Source: Larix kaempferi
Lineage: Eukaryota > Streptophyta > Pinopsida > Pinales > Pinaceae
NCBI GenBank assembly: GCA_027924585.1
Contig: BSBM01000232.1
Span: forward strand, 25,083,501-25,147,500
Direction: 5' to 3'
DNA length: 64,000 bases
Both the position numbers and the translations under genes were made by a program. Positions 11,780 through 22,636 of the stretch are shown here, in pieces (within the stretch, counting starts at the first letter, position 1; each line of letters opens with the position of its first letter). The notes under the pieces were generated by a model, which was not told the origin of the DNA, did not search any database, and saw only the letters and a list, made by a program, of their open reading frames with translations.

Positions 11780-13000
11780 AAACGTGTCCAAAAATAAGCT
11801 CTACCATCCCCATAGCCATACCATCCATAAAACTCCTAGGGGTTACCTAAACCCTGACACCTACGATAGTACAGAACTAATGTAGCCACTTTTCGAAGCT
11901 ACCGGACCCAGGATCTTGTTACCCCTACTATCTGCCTCTACAATACCTCTAGAATGTCATCGGTCTTGGTGTTTGGGATCCCATCCATCAGACTGCTTAG
12001 GTTGGTCCGGACATTCTCTATGTTACTGTAGTATTAGGATATTCCCCCTCCTATACCCTCCATCAGAAGCAGGGGAATCTTGTCGGTTGAACTAGTCCAA
12101 TATCTGTCGCGATTGTAGAGATATGTTAGTATCCAACCAAAAACATGTTTTTGTTTTCAATTTATAACAAAACAACAAAATAAAATAAACTTGAAAATGA
12201 TAAAATGAGACTTACCAATGGCACAAGTGCGTGACAAGGAGGAACCACCATGTCTGGATCTTGACTAAAGTTGATCCCAACATAGGGGTAGTCGTCGGTG
12301 GAAATAATCTGACGCTCCCACCAAGAAAAGTAGTCATCGTCGAATGGGATATCTGCATGCCCACCTCCAAGACGCAACGTAAGTTTTGTCCATCGAACCA
12401 TGGCAGGAATTTGGAGTGCATGAGAGTCAGCTAGTACTCATGGGCTCAATCTTGGCACTCTCTCGAAAAAGAAGCTGCAAAGTATGTTGCCAAACCCAAA
12501 GTTTCTAGACTTCCCCTGTCGGCATGAGGTCAACTGGGATTTCATGTATCCCAATAGAATGGCACTCCATTCAAATATTGTAGGCTCTAAACACCTAACT
12601 CCATAGAACATATGCACCCATGAAACTTTGTTCCCTTCTGCTGATCCAACAATATGCTAGATGGTTATGAGTATGATCTTGAGCCCTAGGCTCTCTATAG
12701 ATCTTATTGGAATTTGTGATACGACCTTTTGAGTATCTAGAACATAGTACGTGGCTATGTATTCCTCAATGGTCATTCCCCCAACACTTCTAGCTTTAAA
12801 TCTCAGCAACTCACCTCAGTGAGATAAACTAGTGAGGAAATGTATATCGTCAACCTCTATCCTCAAAGGCTGGCCATCTAGGATGAAGGCCCTGGAATAT
12901 GGATCCTAGTAGTTAATAAAAACTTGTAGCAATCTAGGTTGAGCCTACATACTTTTCATTTCAAAAACATTCTTCATTCTGCATTGATATAGGGCTTTGA
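11780..13000 (-). pseudogene. Broken antisense ORF with an intron, next to the Tat-like pol
   Basis: On the minus strand a coherent protein can be read from about 13000 to 12216, with few stops: YSRAFILDGQPLRIEVDDIH (about 12899-12842), GMTIEEYIATYYVLDTQKV, VSQIPIRSIESLGLKIILIT, then MVRWTKLTLRLGGGHADIPF (from 12401). It joins, across a probable intron at 12104-12215, to a second block (DKIPLLLMEGIGGG; YGYGDGRAYFW). The intron has GTAAGT as donor (12215-12210), a perfect TACTAAC branch site (12131-12125) and an AG acceptor at 12105-12104. I do not recognise the family. Extra ORFs antisense to pol are known in Tat-lineage elements, and the position right after pol fits that. Confidence 0.6.
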
Positions 13001-16000
13001 GGGATTAATCTTCTTCAAGGACCAAATTATCAGTCTCTTCATGTTCCCTTTCCCTCCACTCAATCACCACCCTACCAAACTTTAACAATTTTTAGTCCTT
13101 TTTCTTAAAAAACATGACTCGGGAACATGTACATGAGCTACAGTGGAGACATTCGCGTCCACGCGACCCACATCACTGTAGCCCGCATAGTATTTACAAT
13201 TTTTAGGGGCGAAATTTTACATTTTGGATATTTTTGGGATATTTTTCAAAACATAAATTCGCTATTTGGCCATTTTTAGTCTCTAATATCGCCTATATTT
13301 ACACAAAATATGTTTTTTTTATCATAAAATTCGCCAAAATTTACAAGTTTCAATAGTAAATTGTTTGTTTCATATTAAATATTTGCCTACCAATCTATAT
13401 ATATGTTTTTTTCAATCCAAAATAATCTCCTAGAATACTATACTTAAGTATACTATTATAATACTTAAAAAATATCATGTCGCATACATCGTCGAGGCCA
13501 ATTAGGGCCTCCTTAAAAATTGGAACAATGAAACAAAAATTAAATAAAATAGGAATGAAATGAAAGTAGAGGATGAGACCTCTTACCCGGTACTGATGGT
13601 TCGGAAAACGCTTGCTTGTAGCTCTTGCAATTGCTCTTGGGAGATTAAGGTAGTTTTCACCCAAATCACACCAATTTTTCAAATTTTGCAAATAGAATGG
13701 TAAAAATGACTTTTTACCCTATTTTATTCATTGTTTACCAAGACCCATTATTATATAGTTCATATTTTCATTTTGCAAAATGAACTAATGGTTTCTTGTG
13801 TTAGGGTTTTTCCAGAGTATTTTCTTCCCACGGGAGGAATTTTTCGCGATGGCAATATATTTAGAAGGTATATGATGTCTTAACTGAAATTTAGGGTAGG
13901 GAATCCCTTCATGCATCTACATTATCCATCATTTTCAAGGCACCCTGGGGTATTTTTTGCAAACTTGTGACTTTTACCATCCATCTAAATTTATATGTTG
14001 CATTTTTTGCAATAGAGCCTGCCTAACATGGGTCACCCTAGTTAGCACTTGATTTCCCTTTTGGTGCCCATGTTGAGTCTCCTTCATAGGATTGGGAGCC
14101 TTTTAGTCTACCATGACTTTGAGAAAATCCACATACATTTCTTTCTCATAAATTTATGGCCACCCTTATAGGGATCCCGCTTTTATAGAGTTTTCTTAGA
14201 GCTCTTTTCTCACTCTTTAAAAGATGAAAATATTGTTGAGCTGTCTTGTTTTATTTCATGCTTGCTAAAATATTTGAAGGACCATCCATGTGGTATAATT
14301 TTACCCCTTTTTCGGACCAAGTGGACTATGTTACGAAAAAGGAATATATCGTTTTATGCTTTTTCAGGCGTAGGAAACTAAATTTACGGAAAAGAACACC
14401 CTTAGAGTCTTCTTTAAGTTTTTTAGAATCTTTAAAATTGAAAACACCGAAGAGCACTAACCAAACCGGGCCCAAATAAAATACATGGGATGGTATTTAA
14501 GTTGTAAATGCATTGCATATCTCCTGTTTGCGCTTTCAAGCTTTATGTCGGCTTCTGACTATTTGTTGGAATATTATCACCATCATTTTTATATTTTGCA
14601 TGCCTGCATGAAAATCTACATGCTGCATGCATCCATTCATCATCTTGGTGGTCTCCCCAACACCTAGAGGCTATTTTCAGCTCCCTAGAGCCTGTCTTCA
14701 GCCCCCAGTAGCCCTCCTACCTATCTGATGTGCCCTATTTGACTCTTCTGCATGACATGTGCGCCTTTGCTCACCTACTACCAGTTATCATTCAGTTAGA
14801 GCGCCTCATCTCACCTAACAATTGACTGACAGTCAGTTAGTGCATTGATTGAGCAGTTCTTCCACCGATTTCTCATGCTAACTGCCTGTAGCTCCTAGTT
14901 AGCTAGTTCTGGAGTGCCACTTGATCTTCTGACAGCCTCATGCGCTCTCCTTGGAGTCTCCATTCCCTGATTTATGTCTAGATGGTTATGTTAGACTCAG
15001 TTAGACTCACTTGACTAACTATTACCATTTATGACTAATACTACTGGCTGGATGATGTCTCCAATGTAGTCCAAGCTATATTTTGAGCATGATTCGAAGG
15101 ACCTCCTTGGTTAATTCGAATTCTCTACACAGTTATTGTATTATTGTACTCAGTTTTCACAGTGCCAGCTCACAGTTGATGTATGATACTGCTATTCTCC
15201 ATTTTTTGTGTTCATGAGTGATTATTGAGTGCATTCTTCTCTTCTTCTTTGCAAATTCTTGAGAGTTTGTGTGAGGCTTGTTACAGCTATTAGATCCTTC
15301 TGCAGATTATCACACTCTTAGCTATCTAATAATCCCTCATTCCTTATCTCAGTTTTTCTAAGCTATGCATCACTTTGCCTTTGCAACTTCACACCCTTTA
15401 CCGGGAAGAAACATACCCTGAGTTTCACTATCCTACCCATGTTCCTTGCATTATGCATAGGTATGTTCCATGCACTTGGGACTAGTTCGCTTGTTCCTGA
15501 CACTCATTTATTCCCATGTATCATATCATTCTTTTATTCCTTTTTAGGATTTTATAATATGAAAAAGACAAAAAATCAAATATTCCAAAAAGACGTATGG
15601 GAAAGAGTCATGTTATTACTTAGGTATGTTAGCAAGTTGTGTTTCCCTTGAACTAAGTACGCCATTTTGATTCATTGTCTCTATAGTTTGGGTTATAGAT
15701 TGACCTTAGGAATATGAGATCATTTTTCTTTTCTCTCCATCGACTAATTTAATCTTTCAGTCCTTATGGAGTAGTATTTGATGTCTCATACATAAATGAC
15801 TTATACCGTGTCTCTTCTTGAGTCAATGATGGATTAGTCACTTATTATGCCATGCTTATGTTCAAGGGAAGTCTTTTCCTGAGTCGGCCAATCCTAATAA
15901 CTCTTGACCTCAATTGTTGACCTTCCCGTTTCAAGTACGTTTCAAAATCATCAGTATGTTCCAACAAATATTTGGGCTCCTGCTACTACCTCATGTCGGA

Positions 16001-16533
16001 TGATGGGGGATTCCCTAATGCCCTCCTTCCAACAGTTCACATCCCATCGAATCCAAAACATATATTCTGAGATCGTGATCTAGAGTCCTTTTAGTACCTT
16101 GGATCATGCAGTCATTAGTGGAAATTTTACTTGCTAGCAACAGTGGGAATACATCAATGTTCCCCGATTGTTATAATCTACAATGTTCGGCATCAAGACA
16201 TTTATTCATACTTGTTAGATTGTACTAGGTACCATTCCTCTCATTTTCATTATCGGTGAGTTGGCTCGTGTGTGTTAACGGTATTCATCAATGATCGATA
16301 ATCACATGGTGTCTTACTATGTATGAATTCATAACATCTATTCACATAGTTTATACTTGTACCAATGTCGATTGTTTTGAATACCTTAAGTCCGTATATA
16401 GTATCATATCATTATATTATGACTTGGGTTGCGTTGGATTGCCACTTACCCATATTTTGGCACTAATTCTTATGGAGATTGCTCTGTTCAGTCTTATTTT
16501 CAGATATCTTCATTTGATTATGAGACACATATT
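13001..16533. other. Long stretch without a recognised gene
   Basis: AT-rich with scattered stops. I see only a nested inverted repeat at 13137-13182 and a segment at 13195-13330 that resembles 37205-37370 (shared words TTTTTAGGGG-GAAATTT, ATTCGCTA, ATATCGCC), suggesting a dispersed repeat such as an old LTR. ORFs at 13395-13691 (-), 14246-14479, 14485-14667, 15439-15651 and 16319-16612 (+) have no family features and look incidental. Confidence 0.4.
13137..13182. repeat. Nested inverted repeat (hairpin)
   Basis: GCTACAGTG (13137-13145) pairs exactly with CACTGTAGC (13174-13182). Inside the loop, CGCGT (13154-13158) pairs with ACGCG (13161-13165). Role unknown; it lies just outside the antisense ORF, where a 3' LTR of the Tat-like element would be expected. 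Confidence 0.7.
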
Positions 16534-16665
16534 CACTTTGTATTTTTGTGGTTGTGATATTCTATTAGACATAGATCCACTTTGTATTTTCGTGGCTATG
16601 ATATATTTTTGACATGGATCCACTTTGTATTTTGTGGCCATGATCATCACTTCTATATATTTTAT
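16534..16665. repeat. Three-copy 43-44 bp tandem repeat
   Basis: Units starting CACTTTGTATTTT-GTGG at 16534, 16578 and 16621, ending in GACATGGATC-like sequence. It ends about 110 bp left of the chromovirus array. Confidence 0.75.
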
Positions 16666-16771
16666 GGATCTGCACAGTACTTGATCCAACGACTATAATT
16701 TTGTTTCTCATGAGCATGGGTATGCCTACCTCGGGAAGACTAGTTCTGACTTGATCCGTTGCAAGTGTCGC

Positions 16772-17394
16772 TGATCCAGATTTTATGAGTAGAACGAAAT
16801 GAATACAGATTATTATCAGATGCTTAACACAAAATAATAGAGATACAGTAAAACTGGTTTTCTATTCAATAAGGAAATAAGCTAGAACTGTAAAATGCAG
16901 CGGAAAACAAGCTTGCTGGAATGGTGGCGGCTTATCTCTGAGAAGAGATGTGACGGATGCGCTCATTTCGCAAGAAGATGGTTACAATGAGGCACTCAAG
17001 GCCTTTTACAATAAAAAGGAATGTCAAAAACCCTAGACATCCAAAAACCTAACCCTAGGAGATGAAGCGCCAAAAGTGATGTGGGCCCCGTTTGGGTAAG
17101 TTAGTACATCAACTTCCCGGGGTCGTAACTTTTGCATACGATCTCCGTTTGGGGCGCTCGGTAGCCCGTTGGAAAGGTCTATCCGAGATTTACAACTTTC
17201 AAGTGAGACCAAATGTGTGCCTAGGAAAACCATTTGGCCCCCCAAATCGCCAAAAAAGGTCGTTTAGGGCCTCAAAATGGCCCCGGAAGTTCAGGACCCG
17301 AAAAACTGCTAAAAATAATACAATACCAAAATTGCCATAAAACTGTTTTGAGCCAGTTGGAACGGTGGGTGGCCACCAATATCCACCTGGGTCA
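16772..17394 (-). repeat. LTR 1 of the array (outer, 3' side)
   Basis: Begins TGATCC and ends GGTCA in + orientation (TG...CA on both strands). Left flank is unrelated host sequence with no PBS. On its right lies the purine tract of unit A. Contains a telo-box AAACCCTA (17028-17035), GCGCCAAA (17067-17074, E2F-like) and TGGGCC (17082-17087, site II-like). Confidence 0.9.
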
Positions 17395-17406
17395 ATCCTC
17401 CCTCCT
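17395..17406 (-). other. Polypurine tract, unit A
   Basis: Reads AGGAGGGAGGAT on the minus strand directly before the LTR; it overlaps the end of the gag-pol stop codon. The same tract occurs at 22626-22637 and 27857-27868. Confidence 0.85.
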
Positions 17407-20400
17407 TAGGAAGCAATGGTCTCCATTGCGTTGAATTCCCCCATCAGATGAGGAAATTTCTGCTGAATTTGGCCTTGGGTGAGCCACTTGCCTTGGTGCA
17501 CGAGCTGCCCTGCTTTGACAACTCGATAAAGATGGATCCTTTGATGTCGAGTGCCCTTGATCTGTGTGTCTGCAATATGATCACTGGATGCTTGTTGTAG
17601 GCAGTCAGAGTTGAGCTCTGTTGGTTCCAACTTCTCTGCTATCTCGGAGGTGTCTAATAGTGGTGGGAAATATGGCCGAAGGAGAGCCACGTTGAAGACT
17701 GGATGCAGACCAAGGAAGGGCGGAATGTTGAGCTCAAAAGCATTGTCACCCACCGCCTTGGTGATGGTGTACGGCCCATAACGGAGTGGGCGAAGCTTTC
17801 GATGGGGCCCTATAAGGCGTTCTTTCTGCAAATGCAACCAAACTTTGTCGCCCACCTCAAACTTATGTGGCACCCGATGTTGATCATGGCGCTGCTTGTA
17901 CTTGGCATTAGACTTCTGTAGAATATCCTGAACCTGTTGGCGGATATGCTGGATCCGTTCAATGAACCGGGCGGCTTTGTCAGCTTCTGGGGACGAGTCG
18001 GCCGAGGTGGTCGCAAGGGGAAGTGCAACATCCATGGGGCCCAATGGTTGGAATCCCAACCCCACCTGAAAGGGGCTGTGGCCAGTTGAGCTATGCAGGG
18101 CTCGGTTGTAGCTATGTTGGACATAGGGGAGACTCTCATCCCATGTGCGGGGGTGTGTTGAATTGTACATGCGCAGTATATGTACGACCATCCGGATGAC
18201 GACCTCTGTTTGTCCATCGGTCTGGGGGTGGAAGGCAGTGGATTTTGTGAGCTTGGTATCCAGCAGTGACCAGAGGCTTGACCAGAATGAGCTGAGGAAC
18301 CGACTGTCACGGTCTGAGATAATGGTATGTGGGATCCCAAAATGTACCCATACTCGTTCAAAGAAGAGCTTGGCAGTGGATTCTGCTGTGATGTTCTTCT
18401 TGCAAGCGGCTAGAATCGCCATCTTGGAAAAGCGATCAACAACCAAAAAAACACATTCATTTCCCCTCTTGGTGGACGGGAGGCCCGACATGTAGTCCAT
18501 TGAGATGGATTACAACGACCTATCAAGAGTAGGCAGAGGGGTGTATGGGCCCTGTTTCTTAGTGGTGGGTTTGGCAATAGCGCAAGCGGTGCAAGACCTA
18601 ATATACTTGACGACTTCCCGTCAAAGTTTCGGCCAGTAGAAATGTTTCTGCAACACTGCCACTGTCTTTTCGACGCCAAAGTGTCCTGCCACCTGACTGT
18701 AGTGAGCTTCCCAAATCAGCTTCGCGCGCTCACTTGATGGAACACAGAGATGGCCCAGACAACACAACAAACCGTCCTGAAGATGGAAATTAGCAACCAC
18801 TGAGTTGGTGCCCAACATTTGATAGGTGGCGGAGAAGTAAGGGTCTGTCTCGTAGAGGTGGGGCCATCCGGAGGTCTCGTGGCCGCAAGAGTCTAGCACC
18901 GTGGTAAGTGCCGCGATTGGAGGTCGACTGAGGCAGTCAGCAACTCGGTTGGTACTCCCTGTTTTATATTTGATGTTGAGGTGGAACTGCTGTAAATATG
19001 TTGACCACTTCTGATGGCGGTCATTCTGCAACTTTCCTTGGGTCTGCATGAACTGTAGTGGCTTGTGATCATTGTGGATGACTGTCTCCTTCCCAAGAAT
19101 GTAATGTCTCCACTGGCGGCAGGCTTGTACAATGGAGTACATTTCTTTGTCGTAGGTAGGGTACTTGCGGACAGCATCTGATAGTGTCTCACTATGATAT
19201 GCCACAGGGTGGCCGTGCTGAGTGAGAACGACGCCCACAGCATAATCTGAAGCATCTGTCTCGATCTCAAAGGGATGTTGCAGGTTCGGTAATGAGAGTA
19301 CCGACGATGAGCACAAACGCTTCTTCAAGTCATCGAAGGCTTGTTGTTGGGACAGGCCCCACACAAATTTTTCCTTACCACCACCCCTGGTCACTTGGAT
19401 GAGGGCCCATGCGATATGAGAGAATCCCAGCACGAACCTGCCATAGAAATTGGTGAGGCCCAAGAAGCTCCGAAGTTCAGTGAGTGTGTTTGGCGCTGGC
19501 CAGTCACGGATGACCTGGATCTTGGCTAGATCCACATGCACACCATGTCGATCAACGATGTAGCCTAAGTAATGGACCCTGTCCATGCCGAAGGAGCATT
19601 TTCCCAGGTTTGCATATAGTTTGTGCTTCCGCAGGGTGTGCAGAACCTGCTGAATATGCTGCAAGTGTTGCTCCCAAGTCTTGCTGTAGATGAGGATGTC
19701 ATCCAGGTCAACACTACAAAATTGTTGGTGAAAGGTCGAAGGATATCGTCCATCATCCTCATAAAAGTTACTGGAGCATTTGTCAAACCAAAAGGCATGA
19801 CCAGCCATTCAAAAAGACCTTCTTTTGACTTGAAGGAAGTCTTCCATACATCTGTCTTTTCTATTGGGACCTGGTGGTAGCCAGACTTCAGATCAATCTT
19901 ACTAAAGTATTTGGCCCCCGTGAGATGATCAAGGAGGTCATCAATTCAGGGAATCGGGTACCGGTTACGGATTAAGATTTTATTCAGGGCCCGGTAATCA
20001 ATGCAGAGTCGCCAGGTCCCATCTTTCTTTTGCACCAACACGATTGGGCTCCCACAAGGTGATGAAATGGGACGGATGTGCCCCCTGTGGAGCAATTCTT
20101 GGATCTGCCTCTTGATCTCCTCATTTTCCAACAGAGAGCGGCGATAGACTGGCACATTGGGTAGCGGTGCGCCTGGGGTCAGATCGATGGGATGCTTGAC
20201 CTGGCAGTGCAGAGGTACCTCGGTCGGAGAGGAGAAGATATTTGAGTATCCTTCCACCACCTTATCCACTTGATTCTGTTGTGTGGATAGATCGGTCATG
20301 GAGGCCCGGGATGTGGCTACGATCTTTCTTTCACTCTGAGAGCGAATCACGAAGAAGACAAATTTCCCGGTCTGAGAGATGATCTTCCTGCATTGCTTGG

Positions 20401-21964
20401 CGGAGATAATTGAAATAACACGAGGAGGGACTACCTCGGGTATCCTGTACAATTTCTTGTTCAAAGAAATAATAACACTACGAGGCCTAGACTCATATAC
20501 AGCATGACGTTTCCATAAATAAGGTTGGCCTAAAAGAACATCTGAAACTTCGAGAGGAGCAACATCACACAATACCTCGTCCTTGAAGGGCTTGATGCCG
20601 TATGGTAGTCGGCACTGTTGGCTGACGCGGAGATCGCTTCCTTTGCGAAGCCATCCAATGGTGTAGGGTTGTGGGTGCGGCGTTGTCGGTAGGGCTAGGC
20701 GTTTGACGACCTCTGCTGAGATGAGATTCTTCTGGCTACCGTTATCAACGATGAAGTGCAGCGGGCTGCCTTTTACCCACATTTGTGAATGGAAGAGGCG
20801 TTCTCCTTCTTCTGGCTCGTCGGGTTCATCAGGCTGGAGCTTGGTGGTAGAAATGGTGGCACTGGGTTCCGCATCAATGATCTGTCTTCTCCTTTCTGGT
20901 TCGGACTCAGAGTCAGAACCCACATCTGATTCAGATGCTTTCACTTCGGGCACGAGCGACTGCATTGAGCGGCAATCAACAGTGTTATGCCACAGGCTCT
21001 TATGGAAGTCGCACCACTTCCTGGTATCTTTCTTTGTTTTTTCGATGTCCTTCTTTGCTTGCGGCTTGGACTGGTTGTCCTGATACTGTCCATCTTTGCT
21101 CTGTCCTTTATTCTGTGGGTTGGGGCCGCCCTTTCCTGTCTTTTGCTGTGAAGGGTTCCCATGCCCAAATTGCCGCGTCTTTTGTTTTAGCTTCTGCTCG
21201 ATTTTGACGGCATATCGGTAGGCCGCGCCTAAGGAAGAGATGTCCAGAAATTCCATTTTGGTCTGGATGTATCTATGCAAACCACCGCGATACTTGAGCA
21301 CTAGATGTCGCTCTGAATCTTTGATACCCAGCTTGGTGCGCAAGGTATGGAAGATATTTGTGAACTCTGGCACTGCTTGGTCTCTTTCTTGTCGCAGTGT
21401 GGTCCACTTGGTATACAAGTCGTCGTAACTTCCAACAGGGTAGTATTGTTCCTTAATAGCATCCCTGAAGGATTCCCAGGTGGCCGTGACTGAAAATAAT
21501 GAGGCTTCTTCTGTGTCCTTTTGCTCGCAGAATGTTTCCCACCAATCTTTGACATGGGGAACGGCTTTGAGGAGCGCAAAAGTAATCTTCTCTTTATTCG
21601 AAAAGTTATGGACAGAAAAATACCCTTCTAGTAGATTCAACCACTTATCTACAGCATCTGCGTCTATTTGTCCTTCAAATATAGGAATATCGAAGTTGAT
21701 TTGTACCTTGAAGGGGGCGGTGCCTCCGCTCGAGGAAGATGCGTTGCTTGTTGGTAGTCGCCGAAGGATTTGCGTGAAATTATCCATCATCTCGTTCCTC
21801 TGCTGCGTGAGGGCTTCTTCAAGCAACATTTTGATAGGATCTCCTGTCCTGTCATCCTTCTTTTCTCCTGCCATGAGAGGTCGCTTGGGCGTGTGAGAGC
21901 TTTTGTCCTCAAGAGAAACAAGCTCGAGACCCAATTCTTTGTACCCTGACCTCGTTGGGGACAT
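17406..21964 (-). pseudogene. gag-pol: gag-pol of chromovirus unit A (most damaged copy)
   Basis: A single gag-pol frame starting at ATG 21964, 25 bp from the PBS. Order: gag capsid (to about residue 260), Lys/Gln-rich linker, a C-x2-H-x4-H-x4-C knuckle, protease, RT, RNase H, integrase, chromodomain-like tail. The protease triad is D-N-G (Asn408) where units B and C have D-S-G. Breaks: TGA at 19946-19948 in the RT, a 1 bp deletion near 19708-19712 at the YLDD site, TGA at 18621-18623 in the integrase zinc region, and TAA at 18510-18512. Total length is 4559 bp versus 4560 in unit B, matching the single-base loss. It cannot give a functional polyprotein. Confidence 0.92.
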
Positions 21965-21989
21965 GCATTAAGACGACAAGGAGCAGACC

Positions 21990-22001
21990 GCTCTGATACC
22001 A
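21990..22001 (-). other. Primer-binding site, unit A (tRNA-iMet)
   Basis: Minus strand TGGTATCAGAGC, complementary to the 3' end of plant initiator tRNA-Met, one base inside the LTR end. Its 3' extension GGTCTGC is shared by all three units. Confidence 0.92.
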
Positions 22002-22002
22002 C

Positions 22003-22625
22003 TGATCCGGATTTTATGAGCAGAACGAAATGAATACAGATTATTATCAGATGCTTAACACAAAATAATAGAGATACAGTAAAACTGGTTTTCTATTCAA
22101 TAAGGAAATAAGCTAGAACTGTAAAATGCACTGGAAAACAAGCTTGCTGGAATGGTGGCGGCTTATCTCTGAGAAGAGATGTGACGGATGCGCTCATTTC
22201 GCAAGAAGATGGTTACAATGAGGCTCTCAAGGCCTTTTACAATAAATAGGAATGTCAAAAACCCTAGACATCCAAAAACCTAACCCTAGGAGATGAAGCG
22301 CCAAAAGTGATGTGGGCCCCGTTTGGGTAAGTTAGTACATCAACTTCCCGGGGTCGTAACTTTTGCATACGATCTCCGTTTGGGGCGCTCGGTATCCCGT
22401 TGGAAAGGTCTATCTGGGATTTACAACTTTCAAGTGGTGCCAAATGTGTGCCAATGGCAACCATTTGGCCCCCCAAATCGCCAAAAAAGGTCGTTTAGGG
22501 CCTCAAAATGGCCCCGGAAGTTCAGGAACCGAAAAACTGCTAAAAATAGTACAATACCAAAATTGCCATAAAACTGTTTTGAGCCAGTTGGAACGGTGGG
22601 TGGCCACCAATATCCACCTGGATCA
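22003..22625 (-). repeat. LTR 2 of the array (shared by units A and B)
   Basis: Same TG...CA ends and length as LTR 1. By eye about 20 differences from LTR 1, clustered at 22438-22455. It serves at once as 5' LTR of unit A (PBS on its left) and 3' LTR of unit B (purine tract on its right). Confidence 0.92.
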
Positions 22626-22636
22626 ATCCTCCCTCC

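Noticed and set aside
15439-16612. Two + strand ORFs with hydrophobic segments as small membrane proteins
   Set aside because: No family features, no supporting splice or start context, and AT-rich sequence readily yields hydrophobic translations.
17033-17245. Minus-strand ORF beginning MGGQM in each LTR
   Set aside because: Lies wholly within LTR sequence, overlaps the motif cluster and varies in length between LTRs. Not a gene.
21480-21896. 138-residue + strand ORF, with counterparts at 26712-27128 and 31893-32309
   Set aside because: Exact antisense shadow of the gag frame in each chromovirus unit.
21990-22001. tRNA-Met gene
   Set aside because: Only the 3'-end complement is present, directly beside an LTR; it is a primer-binding site.
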